64,000 bases of DNA from Aureimonas altamirensis (GCF_001463885.1 NZ_BBWQ01000001.1:62001-126000); one strand, 5' to 3'. Positions 1 through 8,985 are shown, numbered from the stretch's first letter. Numbers and translations: made by a program. The notes: generated by a model not told the origin, from the sequence alone.

Positions 1-2817
1 CACATGAACCTGGTCGGCCTTGTAGTTGCCGGTCAGCACATACATGACGATGTTGACGCCGGCCCTGTAGGCATAGTCGCGCTGCGCCGGGTCGGGCGTG
101 TCGGTCGGATAGACGAACAGGCCGGTATCATCCACCGCCCAGGCGCTGGCGAAATCGTTGGACGTGATCATGATGGACGAGACGCCATCGCCGGCCGTGG
201 CGGGGCGCGTCTCGGCGTCGGCAGAGCGCGCCAGCGCTTCCACCCACAAGTCGGACGCGGTGTAACGGCCGGGGAACTGGTCCATGATGTAGAAGGACTT
301 GGTCAGCACATGGTCGGCCGGGACAGGCTCCAGCGGCGGTATGTCCAGGTCTGCCAGAATGGCGCGCAGGCGGCGCTGCCCGTCGGAGACGGCCGTGCCG
401 GACAGGCCGCTCATGCCGCTGTCCTCGACATCGAAAAGCACTGTGCCGCCCTGCTTCATATAGGCGTCGACCCGGCTGATCGCTTCCTCTGCCGGCATGG
501 GCGCCGAAGCGGAAATCGGCCAGTACAGGATGGGATAGAAAGAGAGCTCGTCGGTCGCGATATCCACCTCGACCGGCTCGCCCGGCTCCAGCGCCGTCTT
601 GGCGGCGATGAACTGCGAAAGGCCGAACAGGCCTTGCCGCGATATCTCGTCCTGCGCCGCATCGCCGGTGCGCACATAGGCAAGGTGGGTCGTGGCCGTG
701 GCGGCGATGGCGGCCTCGGCGTCGTAGCTATCGAGCCCGGCGCGTGCCGGATCATCGGCCTGCTGTGCGTGGCCGACCGCGGGCAGCAGCAGGACTGCCG
801 CAGCAAGGATAAGCGGCAACGTCGCCTGGCGGCGCCAGCGCCCGGGCGCGAACAGGCGGCGCAAGCCGCCCTGCAGCCATATCAGCGCCAGCGCATCCAG
901 CGCGAACAGAAGCAGCGCCGCGGCGAACAGCCATGGCGTGAGGCTGGTGCTGTCGGCGCCGCCATAGGCGCGCGCCTCGACAGGGCCGGCGGCGGCAAGG
1001 TCGCCGATCGGCGATAGCGTCGCCTCACGCGGGAGGAGGTTCAACGCGACATAGCCTTCTTCGGAGCCGTAGAGCCCGGGCGGATGCTCCCGCGTGACGG
1101 CAGGCAGCCCCTCGGCGGACACGGTCAGCGGGCGGGCGGTGTTGTCCGGCGGCACCAGAAGGCCGTCTGCATCCAGCATGAGATAAGGGGGATAGGAGGC
1201 TGCGCGGGCATCGGAGGCGGCCGCCGCCGTGCCGGCGCGCGACAGCATCACGATGCGGCGGAGCATATCGACGAAAGCGCCCGATATGGGCAGGTTGGAC
1301 CAGGTGGCCTCGGCCGTCGTGTGGAACAGGATGATGCGTCCCGCGCCACGCGTGGCGGCGGTGACGATGGGCGTGCCGTCGGCAAGGCTGGCCCAGGTGC
1401 GGTCGGCCAGTTCCACCGAGGGCTCCGCCAGGATCTGCCGCGTCACCGTGACATCGTCGGGAATGGCGATGTCGGAGAAGGGGCTGTCGTCCGCCATGGG
1501 GGCCAATGCCTGCGGCTCCGACCAGGACAGCGCCCCGCCCAACTGGCGCTCGCCGCCGCGCAGGCGCACCGGAACGAGCTGGTCGTCCGCGGTGGAGGCG
1601 GCAAGCCGCGGGCCCGCGAAGCGCAGCAGCGTTCCCCCGGCCTCGACATAGGATGTCAACGCCGTTTCGGCGGCGGCGGGCAGCACCCCGATATCGGCCA
1701 GCACGATGACGGAAGGGTTGCCGCGCACCATGGCCGGCACCGAGGTGGCCAGATCGGCGCTCTCGGCCTGCACCAGATCGGCAAAGGGCTCGAGTGCCCG
1801 TGTTATGTAGTAGAGCGGCGACAGAAGCGGTTGGGCGAGGTCGAGCGGCTCGCCGGATATCAGGCCCACGCGCCGCCGCTGGAAACTGTCGTCCACCAGC
1901 CGGACCGAGCCGGCATCGATGGTTCCGGCCAGTTCGATGCGGGCCACGTCGTTGCGAAGCTCAACCGGTATATTGAAGCGGGCGACGGTGCCGGTTGCGC
2001 CGGCATCGAAGGACAGCGGCGCGCGCCCGATCTCCCGCGATTGGCGATCCAGTGCCCGGAGCGTGCGGGTGGGCACGGCATCGCCCGTCGGGCGGACGGC
2101 CGTGACCGTCAGCGCGTCGGTGGCGTTATCGGCTGCCGTAAGGCCTACGAGGCCACCCGTTTCGGCCTGGAACGCAAGCACCTGCGCCGCACCGATGCCG
2201 GACAGCGCCGCCATCGCGTCTGCCCGATCCGCGCTTTCGAGTCCGTCGGTCAGGAGCGCCAGCGTCACGCCGGGCTGTCCCTGCAGCGCGGTTGCCAGGC
2301 GTTGTGCTGCCGCCAGCCGTTGCACAGGAACAGGGCGCGCTTCGGCGGCCGCAAGGCGTTCAAGCGCCGTCGCCGCCTCCATCGGGGCCGCGTCGTCGGA
2401 GGTGTCCTCGGCGGTCAGGACCAGCGAGACGGGGCGGCCGGCCTCTCCGGCCTCCCGCACCAGCGCGGCGGCGTTGTCGCGCATGGCATCGAAGCGGGTG
2501 GCGCTGGCCCAGCCATTGTCGAGCATGACGCCCAGGGGCCCTTCGCCGCGCAGCAGCGCCTCGCGGGGGTTCAGCACCGGGGCGGCCAGCGCCAGAATGA
2601 CGAGCCCCGCCAGCAGCAGCCGCAGGAGGGTCAGCCACCACGGGCTGCGCGCCGGTGTCTCCTCGGTCTTGAGAACGCGCTGCAGGATGCGGAACGGCGG
2701 AAAGGCTTCGGTTTCCGGTTGCGGCGGCGTCAGCCGCAGCAGCCACCAGATGATCGGCAGTGCGACCAGGCCGAACAGCACGAGGGGGGCGCCGAATGAG
2801 AGTGCGAGACCGCCCAT
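1..2817 (-). CDS. DUF4159 domain membrane protein (C-terminus outside window)
   Basis: The frame is open from an ATG at 2817 down to base 1 (939 codons, no stop), so the 3' end lies outside the window. The N-terminus has a BatA-like membrane segment (about residues 8-26), another near 65-80, and a von Willebrand-like region with the phrase VMLDNGWAS. Further on are glutamine-amidotransferase-like stretches and two more hydrophobic segments around residue 650-700. The last visible part, with a DxEDSG motif, matches the DUF4159 domain. Family members run to about 900-950 residues, so little should be missing. It starts directly after the stop of the DUF58 gene, with no spacer, as the third gene of a MoxR-DUF58-DUF4159 operon. 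Such operons are thought to act in envelope or protein-complex maturation; the exact role is unknown. Confidence 0.85.
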   Translation of the reverse strand, partial: MGGLALSFGAPLVLFGLVALPIIWWLLRLTPPQPETEAFPPFRILQRVLKTEETPARSPWWLTLLRLLLAGLVILALAAPVLNPREALLRGEGPLGVMLDNGWASATRFDAMRDNAAALVREAGEAGRPVSLVLTAEDTSDDAAPMEAATALERLAAAEARPVPVQRLAAAQRLATALQGQPGVTLALLTDGLESADRADAMAALSGIGAAQVLAFQAETGGLVGLTAADNATDALTVTAVRPTGDAVPTRTLRALDRQSREIGRAPLSFDAGATGTVARFNIPVELRNDVARIELAGTIDAGSVRLVDDSFQRRRVGLISGEPLDLAQPLLSPLYYITRALEPFADLVQAESADLATSVPAMVRGNPSVIVLADIGVLPAAAETALTSYVEAGGTLLRFAGPRLAASTADDQLVPVRLRGGERQLGGALSWSEPQALAPMADDSPFSDIAIPDDVTVTRQILAEPSVELADRTWASLADGTPIVTAATRGAGRIILFHTTAEATWSNLPISGAFVDMLRRIVMLSRAGTAAAASDARAASYPPYLMLDADGLLVPPDNTARPLTVSAEGLPAVTREHPPGLYGSEEGYVALNLLPREATLSPIGDLAAAGPVEARAYGGADSTSLTPWLFAAALLLFALDALALIWLQGGLRRLFAPGRWRRQATLPLILAAAVLLLPAVGHAQQADDPARAGLDSYDAEAAIAATATTHLAYVRTGDAAQDEISRQGLFGLSQFIAAKTALEPGEPVEVDIATDELSFYPILYWPISASAPMPAEEAISRVDAYMKQGGTVLFDVEDSGMSGLSGTAVSDGQRRLRAILADLDIPPLEPVPADHVLTKSFYIMDQFPGRYTASDLWVEALARSADAETRPATAGDGVSSIMITSNDFASAWAVDDTGLFVYPTDTPDPAQRDYAYRAGVNIVMYVLTGNYKADQVHV

Positions 2818-3729
2818 CTAGACTGCCGATCGTTGGGTCTGCGGCAGACCGCCGAGACGGCCGTGGATAGCCACCAGCGCCTCCGAGGCAAGCCTGTCGG
2901 TGCGGTGCGAAACGAAGCTCCAGCCAAGGCGGCGGCAATGGTCGGACAGGGTGCTGCGGCGGGCCGTGTACAGCCGCCCATACTCTTCCTTCAGGGCTTC
3001 CGCGCGCCCCGCCGTCAGGCGTTGGCCGCTTTCGGGATCGCGGAACTCGGTGCGGCCGGCATAGGGGAAGTCTTCTTCCGCCGGATCGTAGATCTCGATC
3101 AGATGTCCGCGCATGCCGCGCCGCGCCAGAATGTCGATCCGCTCCATGACGTCCGGGAGCGGGTCCAGGAAATCACTGGCGATGACGATCTCGCTGAAGC
3201 GCCGGAAATGGGCGTCCGGAAAGCTGTCATGCGGGCGATGCGTCATCAGGGCCGCCGCGATCCGCTCTGCGGCGTTGCGTGCCGATACAGGCTGCAACAC
3301 GCCCGGATAGCCGATCCGCTCGCCGGCGCGGGCCAGAAGCTCGGCCAGCGCGAGCACGAGCACGAGTGCGCGCGACTCCTTGGAAACGGCGGCCGTGCGC
3401 GACTGGTACATCATCGACGGGGATGGATCGGCCCACAGCCAGACGGTGTGCGCGGCTTCCCATTCCCGGTCCCGCAGATAGACATGATCGTCGCGCGCAG
3501 AGCGGCGCCAATCGATGCGCGATACCGGCTCGCCCTCTACGAAGGGGCGGAACTGCCAGAAGTTTTCGCCCGCGCCACGGCGCCGGCGCCCGTGCCAGCC
3601 GGCGGTGACGGTGGCAACGATGCGGCGCGCCTCCACCAACAGGTCCGGCATCAGCGCGGCGCGCTGGCGGGCGCGCAGCAGCGCAGACTGGCTGTCCGTC
3701 AGAGGGTGCGCTTTGCCGATGGCCGCCAT
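2818..3729 (-). CDS. DUF58 domain-containing protein
   Basis: This 303-residue protein carries the DUF58 signature RPFVEGEPVSRIDWRRSAR at about residues 60-78, followed by a vWA-like fold with a DPSPSM motif (a MIDAS-like DxSxS site). There is no signal peptide or clear membrane segment, so it is probably cytosolic. It lies 34 bp downstream of the MoxR ATPase and its stop codon abuts the ATG of the DUF4159 gene. DUF58 proteins are regular partners of MoxR AAA+ ATPases, which are proposed to load or activate vWA proteins. The role of this member is inferred from that context only. Confidence 0.88.
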   Translation of the reverse strand: MAAIGKAHPLTDSQSALLRARQRAALMPDLLVEARRIVATVTAGWHGRRRRGAGENFWQFRPFVEGEPVSRIDWRRSARDDHVYLRDREWEAAHTVWLWADPSPSMMYQSRTAAVSKESRALVLVLALAELLARAGERIGYPGVLQPVSARNAAERIAAALMTHRPHDSFPDAHFRRFSEIVIASDFLDPLPDVMERIDILARRGMRGHLIEIYDPAEEDFPYAGRTEFRDPESGQRLTAGRAEALKEEYGRLYTARRSTLSDHCRRLGWSFVSHRTDRLASEALVAIHGRLGGLPQTQRSAV

Positions 3730-3763
3730 GCGCTGCCTTTCGAAACGGTTGCGGGACGCCCGA

Positions 3764-4774
3764 TCAGGCGATGCTGCGCTTGAGCGCCACGATGACGTCC
3801 TTGACGCCCATCCCTTCGGCGCGGGCGGCGAAGTTCAGCGCCATGCGATGCTGCAGGATGGGCTCGGCCAGCGCCCGCACATCGTCGATCGAGGGTGCGA
3901 AGCGGCCTTCGTACAGCGCACGGGCGCGCACGCAGGTCATCAGTGCCTGGCTGGCGCGGGGGCCGGGGCCCCAGGCGATATGCGAGTCGGCTTCGGCGCT
4001 TCCGTGGCCGGGGCGCGCGGAGCGCACCAGCGACAGGATGGCCTCGACGACGCTTTCCGGCACCGGCATCTGGCGCACCAGCCTCTGGATTTCGCGCAGG
4101 CGCTCGGCGGCGATCACCGGCTCGGCCCTGTCTTCGCTGACGCCCGTTGTGGCCAGAAGAATCCGCCGCTCGGCGGCAAGGTCGGGATACAGCACGTCCA
4201 CCTGCATCAGGAACCGGTCCAACTGGGCTTCCGGCAGCGGATAGGTGCCTTCCTGCTCCAGCGGGTTCTGGGTGGCAAGCACGTGGAACGGAGAGGGCAG
4301 GTCGTGCCGCTCGCCCGCAACGGTGACGTGATATTCCTGCATGGCCTGCAGCAGCGCCGATTGCGTGCGGGGGCTGGCACGGTTGATTTCGTCGGCCATC
4401 AGCAACTGGGCAAAGACCGGCCCGCGAATGAAGCGGAAGCTGCGGCGCCCCATATCGTCCTGATCCAGCACTTCGGAGCCGACGATGTCGGACGGCATCA
4501 GATCGGGCGTGAACTGGATTCGCTTGCCGTCGAGGCCTAGCGCGACGCCCAGTGTTTCGACCAGCTTCGTCTTGGCAAGGCCCGGAACGCCGACCAGCAG
4601 CGCGTGGCCCCCCGCCAGGATCGCCACCAATGTCTGCTCGACCACCTGCTCCTGGCCGAAGATCGCCCGCCCGACCGAGGCGCGGATGCCGGCGATGTCG
4701 GCAAGCGCCGATTCGGCCATGGCCTCGACCGCCTTCATGTCGGCAACGGGGTTCTGCGGCTCCAGAAGGGTCAT
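3764..4774 (-). CDS. moxR: MoxR family AAA+ ATPase
   Basis: The 336-residue protein has a Walker A motif GVPGLAKT at residues 62-69 and a Walker B LLMADEIN at about 124-131. The following NRASPRTQSALLQAM and the sensor 1 region (VLATQNPLEQEGTYPLPEAQLDRF, given here in parts: VLATQNPLEQ then EGTYPLPEAQ) are typical of MoxR ATPases. These proteins act as chaperone-like ATPases on vWA-domain partners, here most likely the DUF58 and DUF4159 proteins encoded directly downstream. The gene heads that operon and diverges from the DUF1285 gene across about 145 bp, which should hold both promoters; no strong promoter hexamers were seen. Confidence 0.92.
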   Translation of the reverse strand: MTLLEPQNPVADMKAVEAMAESALADIAGIRASVGRAIFGQEQVVEQTLVAILAGGHALLVGVPGLAKTKLVETLGVALGLDGKRIQFTPDLMPSDIVGSEVLDQDDMGRRSFRFIRGPVFAQLLMADEINRASPRTQSALLQAMQEYHVTVAGERHDLPSPFHVLATQNPLEQEGTYPLPEAQLDRFLMQVDVLYPDLAAERRILLATTGVSEDRAEPVIAAERLREIQRLVRQMPVPESVVEAILSLVRSARPGHGSAEADSHIAWGPGPRASQALMTCVRARALYEGRFAPSIDDVRALAEPILQHRMALNFAARAEGMGVKDVIVALKRSIA

Positions 4775-4919
4775 CGGACAGTCTCCGTTGCGGGGGTCGA
4801 CCAGCCCATGAAAACGGGCTGCGCGCCATCTGGCAAGCCCGGCGCTTCGGAACTATGTGGTGACGGGCAAGCCCGGCCAAAATAAGACGGGGCCGAACTG
4901 GCATGATCGAGGAGGCGGA

Positions 4920-5486
4920 GTGGGCGACGACGGTTCAGGAGCGATGGCAGGACTTGCGGCGCTGATGGCCCGCGCAGAGCGGGCGGACGCCTCGCCGGCG
5001 CCCGTCGAGCGGTGGCATCCGGCGCATTGCGGCGATATCGACATCGTGATCCGCGCCGATGGAAGCTGGGTCCATGAAGGCACGGTGATCGGCCGGCCGG
5101 AGCTGGTGCGCCTGTTCTCGACCGTCTTGCGCAAGGACGCGGATGGCGAGACCTATCTGGTCACCCCTGCCGAGCGCCTGCGCATAACGGTCGAGGACGC
5201 GCCTTTCCTGGCGGTGGAAATGGCGGTCGAAGACGCCGATGGGGGCCCGGTCCTGACGTTCCGCACCAATATGGGCGACGTCGTGCGCGCCGGAAACGCG
5301 CATCCGATCCGCTTCGGCGCTGGGGCGGACGGCTTCGTTCCCTATGTCACCGTGCGCGGCCGGCTGGAAGCGCGGTTGACGCGGCCGGTGGCGTTCGAGC
5401 TGGCGGGGATGCTGCAAGAGGACGAGACAGGCCCCTATCTGATGTCGGGCGGTGTCCGTTTCCAGCCTGCGCCGGCGGCAGCGTGA
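4920..5486 (+). CDS. DUF1285 domain-containing protein
   Basis: This is a 188-residue cytosolic protein of the DUF1285 family. Typical phrases are CGDIDIVIRADGSW, GRPELVRLFSTVLRKD, VTPAERLRI and DAPFLAVEM. Function is unknown. I chose the GTG at 4920 because GGAGG lies at 4911-4915 and the product starts close to the family's usual N-terminus. The frame stays open upstream to 4857, and an in-frame ATG at 4944 is a weaker alternative with its purine tract too close. The stop TGA overlaps the GTG of the Nudix gene by 4 bp, which suggests translational coupling in a DUF1285-Nudix-cca operon. Confidence 0.82.
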   Translation: MGDDGSGAMAGLAALMARAERADASPAPVERWHPAHCGDIDIVIRADGSWVHEGTVIGRPELVRLFSTVLRKDADGETYLVTPAERLRITVEDAPFLAVEMAVEDADGGPVLTFRTNMGDVVRAGNAHPIRFGAGADGFVPYVTVRGRLEARLTRPVAFELAGMLQEDETGPYLMSGGVRFQPAPAAA

Positions 5487-6121
5487 GAGGCGCAGCGCAA
5501 TGCCACCCTTTGACCGCCGATGATTTCCGTCGGCGTGTGGCCGCCCGTGGTGCGACCGGCGATGCGCCATCCCTTCAGGGAGATCACGTGCTGAACCCCG
5601 GGACCGAAGCGATGATCGGCGCTGCCGCCACGCGTGAAGCCGCCGTCCTGGTGCCGATTGTCGCACGGGCGGAAGAGGCGAGCATCCTTTTGACGACGCG
5701 CTCGGCCGCCTTGCGGAAGCATTCGGGGCAGATCGCCTTTCCGGGCGGCGCGGTGGACCCGGGTGATCAATCCGCCGAGGCCGCGGCGCTGCGCGAAGCC
5801 GAGGAAGAGATCGGGCTGACGGCGGATCATGTGGAAACGCTCGGCCGCCTGCCGTCCTATCTGTCCAGTACCGGTTATCGCATCGTACCGGTGCTTTCCA
5901 TCGTCAGGCCGGGCTTCGGCCTGAAGCTCAATCCGGATGAGGTGGACGACGCCTTCGAGGTGCCGCTGGCATTCCTGATGGATGCCGCCAACCATCGGCT
6001 GGAAAGCCGCGAGTGGCGCGGGGTGGCGCGCACCTTCTACACCATGCCCTTCGGGGATCGATACATTTGGGGCGTGACGGCGGGTATCCTCCGGTCGCTC
6101 TATGAAAGGTACTATGCATGA
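5483..6121 (+). CDS. CoA pyrophosphatase-type Nudix hydrolase
   Basis: The 212-residue protein carries a Nudix box at about residues 88-112 (GG, then E in SAEAAALREAEEEIG). Just before it is LLTTRSAALRKHSGQIAFPG, which resembles the NuCoA signature of CoA pyrophosphatases of the YeaB/NudL type. It would hydrolyse CoA or related nucleoside diphosphate compounds; substrate is inferred from the motif. Translation starts at a GTG that overlaps the DUF1285 stop (GTGA) and ends with a TGA overlapping the ATG of the next gene (ATGA). The three genes are therefore almost certainly co-transcribed and coupled. Confidence 0.88.
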   Translation: MRGAAQCHPLTADDFRRRVAARGATGDAPSLQGDHVLNPGTEAMIGAAATREAAVLVPIVARAEEASILLTTRSAALRKHSGQIAFPGGAVDPGDQSAEAAALREAEEEIGLTADHVETLGRLPSYLSSTGYRIVPVLSIVRPGFGLKLNPDEVDDAFEVPLAFLMDAANHRLESREWRGVARTFYTMPFGDRYIWGVTAGILRSLYERYYA

Positions 6122-7377
6122 CGAGCCTGACCGACGCCGCCTGGCTGCAGGATGTTGCCGTCCAGACCCTGTTGCGTGCTCTTGGGCAGGGAGAGGAGGA
6201 GGCCCGCGTGGTGGGGGGCGCGATCCGAAACCACTATCTCGGATATCCGATCACGGATGTCGACATCGCCACCACGACGCTCCCGCGCGAGACGATGCGC
6301 CTTGGCGCGGAGGCCGGCTTCAAGGCGGTGCCGACAGGCGTCGACCATGGCACCGTGACCCTGGTCCAGGGCGGGCGCGCCTTCGAGGTGACGACGCTGC
6401 GCCGCGATACCGAAAGCGACGGCCGCCACGCCAAGGTTGCCTTCGGACGCGACTGGAAGGTCGATGCCGAGCGGCGGGACTTCACCATAAACGCGCTCTA
6501 CGCGGATGCGGACGGTAAGGTCTACGATTACGTCGGCGGCCTTGCCGACCTGGAAGCCCAATCGCTGCGCTTCATCGGCGACGCGGAACTGCGGATCCGG
6601 GAAGATTATCTGCGCAGCCTGCGGTTTTTCCGGTTTTTCGCCTGGTACGGCAAGGGCCGGCCGGATGCCGAGGCCTTGCGCGCAACCGCGCGGTTGCGTG
6701 ACGGGCTGAAGACCCTATCGGCGGAGCGTGTCTGGGGTGAGATGAAGAAGCTCCTGTCGGCGCCCGATCCATCCCGCGCTTTGCTGTGGATGCGGCAGGC
6801 CGGCGTGCTGACGGCCGTGCTGCCGGAAACGGAAAAGTGGGGCATCGATACGATCCACCCGCTGGTGCAGGCCGAGCGCGACAATGTCTGGGATGCCGAC
6901 CCGATGCTGCGGCTGATGGCCATGATACCGCCGGACGGCGCCCGCGTAACCGAGATGGCGCGGCGGCTGCGCCTGTCCAATGCGGAGCGCAAGCGCCTTC
7001 AGGCCTTCGCGATGACCGCCACGGTGGCGGCCGATATGCCGGACGGCACCTGGCGGGCGACGCTGCAGGACGGCGACCGGCGGGCGCTGGCCGACCGGCT
7101 GCGCCTGGACATCGCGGTGGCAAGCCGGGAGCCCTCCGGGGACGTCGCGGCCGCACGGCTGCGATTGCTACATGCGTTGGAAACCTTCGAGCCGGCAGAG
7201 TTTCCGATCGATGGCGACGATGTGCAGGCCGCCGGCGTGCCGGCCGGCAAGGCCGTGGGGCAGGCGCTGGCGCGGCTGCGTCAACGATGGCTGGACAGCG
7301 GCCTGACGGCCGACCGCGAAACCCTTCTGCGGGATCTGAGGCAGGAGGCCCCGCGCGGAGAGGGGGCCGATCAATAA
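6118..7377 (+). CDS. cca: CCA tRNA nucleotidyltransferase
   Basis: This 419-residue protein adds or repairs the 3' CCA end of tRNA. It has the nucleotidyltransferase motif VVGGAIRN at residues 31-38 with catalytic aspartates in DVD (47-49), then RRDFTINALY, and IREDYLRSLRFFRFFAWYG in the helical region. These features and the length match alphaproteobacterial class II CCA-adding enzymes. The ATG overlaps the Nudix stop by 4 bp, so it is the third gene of the operon. A hairpin terminator follows immediately. Confidence 0.93.
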   Translation: MTSLTDAAWLQDVAVQTLLRALGQGEEEARVVGGAIRNHYLGYPITDVDIATTTLPRETMRLGAEAGFKAVPTGVDHGTVTLVQGGRAFEVTTLRRDTESDGRHAKVAFGRDWKVDAERRDFTINALYADADGKVYDYVGGLADLEAQSLRFIGDAELRIREDYLRSLRFFRFFAWYGKGRPDAEALRATARLRDGLKTLSAERVWGEMKKLLSAPDPSRALLWMRQAGVLTAVLPETEKWGIDTIHPLVQAERDNVWDADPMLRLMAMIPPDGARVTEMARRLRLSNAERKRLQAFAMTATVAADMPDGTWRATLQDGDRRALADRLRLDIAVASREPSGDVAAARLRLLHALETFEPAEFPIDGDDVQAAGVPAGKAVGQALARLRQRWLDSGLTADRETLLRDLRQEAPRGEGADQ

Positions 7378-7402
7378 AAAACGGGCCGCGAGGGCCCGTT
7401 TC
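7376..7402 (+). terminator. Rho-independent terminator after cca
   Basis: A run of A residues is followed by ACGGGCC (7381-7387), a 5-nt loop and GGCCCGT (7393-7399) running into TTT. This 7-bp stem directly after the cca stop is a plausible terminator for the DUF1285-Nudix-cca operon. The T tract is short, so efficiency is uncertain. Confidence 0.65.
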
Positions 7403-7448
7403 GACTTTCATCTGGGTCCGTGGACCTTGAGCCGAAGCTCCAGGCCGA

Positions 7449-7628
7449 TCAGTGGACGGGCATTTCGTGCACGTTCGTGCGGAAAGCGTCCATCATGATT
7501 GGCGTGATCGTGTCGACGCCGAGCTGCTTGGCTTGCACCACCGCCCGGCGGATCACTTCCGCCTGGCTCTCAGCCCGTATGACGCGATTACATCCGGGTA
7601 TGACACCTGCACAGTTGAGTTCGTACAT
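7449..7628 (-). CDS. DUF1059 family small protein
   Basis: A 59-residue protein starts at an ATG at 7628 with a GGGAGG ribosome site upstream. It begins MYELNCAGVIPGCNRVIRAE, followed by a helix with the register EVIRRAVVQAKQLG and ends with a His-rich tail NVHEMPVH. The spacing of two Cys residues (6 and 13) followed by an acidic helix fits the DUF1059 family of about 55-60 residues. Its function is unknown. It is a single-gene unit with an AT-rich upstream region. The opposite strand is also open here, but that reading has no family resemblance. Confidence 0.72.
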   Translation of the reverse strand: MYELNCAGVIPGCNRVIRAESQAEVIRRAVVQAKQLGVDTITPIMMDAFRTNVHEMPVH

Positions 7629-7635
7629 CTGGGCC

Positions 7636-7690
7636 TCCCATCGACTGACATTAATGTTTGATATATTTCGTGAAAGTCAATCGGAAGTTG
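7636..7690 (-). promoter_or_regulatory. Candidate promoter of the DUF1059 gene
   Basis: The region upstream of the DUF1059 ATG is clearly more AT-rich than its surroundings. Read on the minus strand it contains TTGACT with, about 17-18 nt further on, ACATTA/CATTAA close to the start codon. The match to a sigma-70 promoter is partial. No other feature was seen in the 110 bp between this gene and the PepSY gene. Confidence 0.3.
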
Positions 7691-7738
7691 AAGGTGTTCT
7701 CCGAAATTTAATCTTTTCAGGCTAAGGGCCGCCGCTCT

Positions 7739-8071
7739 TTAGCGGACAGCGATCACCGATCCGTCGCGCCGGTCGACATCGACCCGAATGTCGTCGCCAC
7801 GTCTGTCGATGCCTTCCACCCGATAGGCGGACCGTGTGCGGCTGACATCGTCGACCTCACGGAGGCCTTCGCCACGGGCGATGCGGACGGCTTCCCGCTC
7901 GCTGATCTCTCCGCGCGGCATGTCGCGGTCGCGCTGGCGGCCTTCGCTTTCGTTGGGGTTGACGACCCGGACCCCGTCGGGGCCGATCATGATACCCTGT
8001 GCCTGGGCAGGCAGTGCGGCTCCGCCAACGGCGCCGGCAACGAGTGCGGCTGCTAGAAGTGTCTTGAGCAT
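7739..8071 (-). CDS. Secreted PepSY-like domain protein
   Basis: The 110-residue product starts with a clear Sec signal peptide (MLKTLLAAALVAGAVGG, then AQAQ as the cleavage region near residue 24-26). The C-terminal 45 residues, starting at EISEREAVRIARGEG and ending DVDRRDGSVIAVR, look like a PepSY-type domain, a small fold common in periplasmic proteins. The start at 8071 was chosen over an upstream in-frame ATG because GGAGGA precedes it and it gives an intact signal peptide. Role unknown; it lies 40 bp downstream of the pseudouridine synthase gene. Confidence 0.75.
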   Translation of the reverse strand: MLKTLLAAALVAGAVGGAALPAQAQGIMIGPDGVRVVNPNESEGRQRDRDMPRGEISEREAVRIARGEGLREVDDVSRTRSAYRVEGIDRRGDDIRVDVDRRDGSVIAVR

Positions 8072-8111
8072 CTCAAATCCTCCGATCGATGCCATGTTTT
8101 TGATCGGAGTG

Positions 8112-8930
8112 TTAACCAAATGCCCGTTTTGCTGGTTCCTGCGGCAGGTGGGACGAATTGCCGCTCGTGAGCGTCGACAACTCCTCCGGCGTCAGAGGGC
8201 GCGCCGTGCCCTTGGGAAGATCGCCCAGCGCCAGGGGCCCGATTGCCACGCGCACCAGCCGAAGGACTTCCATGTCCAGCGCGGCCAGAAGCCGGCGTAT
8301 ATGCCGGTTGCGTCCTTCGTCCAGCACGATCTCCAGCCAGGCGTTGCGGGTGCCGCTTCGTAGAAGCCTTGCACCCGTGGCGCGCAGCAACTCGCCCTTG
8401 TCGACGATGCCTTCTGAAAGGCGCTGGCACAGGCCGGCGTCCGGCAGCCGATCGACCTGGACATGATAGGTCTTCTCCGGGCCTGTCCCGGGATCGAGCA
8501 GCCATTGCGAAAACCGCGTGTCGTTGGTCATGAGGATCAGGCCTTCGCTGGCCTTGTCGAGCCGGCCGACGGGCGAGACATGCGGCAGGCCAAGGCCGTC
8601 CAGGCAACGATAGATCGTGTCACGGCCTTCCGGATCGGACAGGGTGGTTACCAGTCCGCGCGGCTTGTTGACCATGAGGTAGATGGGCGCCTGGGCGGCA
8701 ACCGGCTGGCCGTCGAGCAGAATTTTCGCCCTGTCCATGTCGATGCGCATATCCGGCTGCTGCACGATCCTGCCGTCGACGGAGACGCGCCCCGCCCGGA
8801 TGAAGTCGTCCGCCGCCCCGCGTGAGGCGATGCCGAGCTTGGAAAAGACGCGGTTCAGGCTGACGCCGCCGGGCTTTGGCGGACGATGCGCCGAAGCGCC
8901 GGAACGTGCCGGTTTGTCCGATTTGCGCAT
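8112..8930 (-). CDS. RsuA/RluB/RluE/RluF family pseudouridine synthase
   Basis: The 272-residue protein has an N-terminal basic tail, an S4 RNA-binding domain at about residues 22-70, and the catalytic motif GRLDKASEGLILMTND with nucleophile Asp125. A second family motif, VLDEGRNRHIRRLL, follows. It isomerises uridine to pseudouridine in rRNA. The family covers RsuA (16S), RluB, RluE and RluF (23S), and sequence alone does not fix the target; RluB-like is most likely by length and S4 domain. It is a single gene on the minus strand, separated from tctA by a strong hairpin. Confidence 0.88.
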   Translation of the reverse strand: MRKSDKPARSGASAHRPPKPGGVSLNRVFSKLGIASRGAADDFIRAGRVSVDGRIVQQPDMRIDMDRAKILLDGQPVAAQAPIYLMVNKPRGLVTTLSDPEGRDTIYRCLDGLGLPHVSPVGRLDKASEGLILMTNDTRFSQWLLDPGTGPEKTYHVQVDRLPDAGLCQRLSEGIVDKGELLRATGARLLRSGTRNAWLEIVLDEGRNRHIRRLLAALDMEVLRLVRVAIGPLALGDLPKGTARPLTPEELSTLTSGNSSHLPQEPAKRAFG

Positions 8931-8949
8931 CGCATGGCCCTGAAACTAT

Positions 8950-8979
8950 GACGCGGGGCCGTGATAGCGGCCCCGCGTC
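8950..8979 (-). terminator. Hairpin terminator after tctA
   Basis: A perfect 12-bp inverted repeat GACGCGGGGCCG / CGGCCCCGCGTC with a 6-nt loop lies between the tctA stop and the pseudouridine synthase start. On the minus-strand transcript it is followed by ATAGTTTC rather than a full U tract. It probably ends or attenuates the tctCBA transcript. Confidence 0.65.
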
Positions 8980-8985
8980 TGCGTA

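Noticed and set aside
1084-2799. A 571-codon plus-strand open frame
   Set aside because: It lies opposite the DUF4159 gene, whose reading shows real domains; composition is typical of an antisense artefact.
7420-7725. A 101-codon plus-strand frame
   Set aside because: It has no ribosome site or family match, and the minus strand carries a DUF1059-type gene here.
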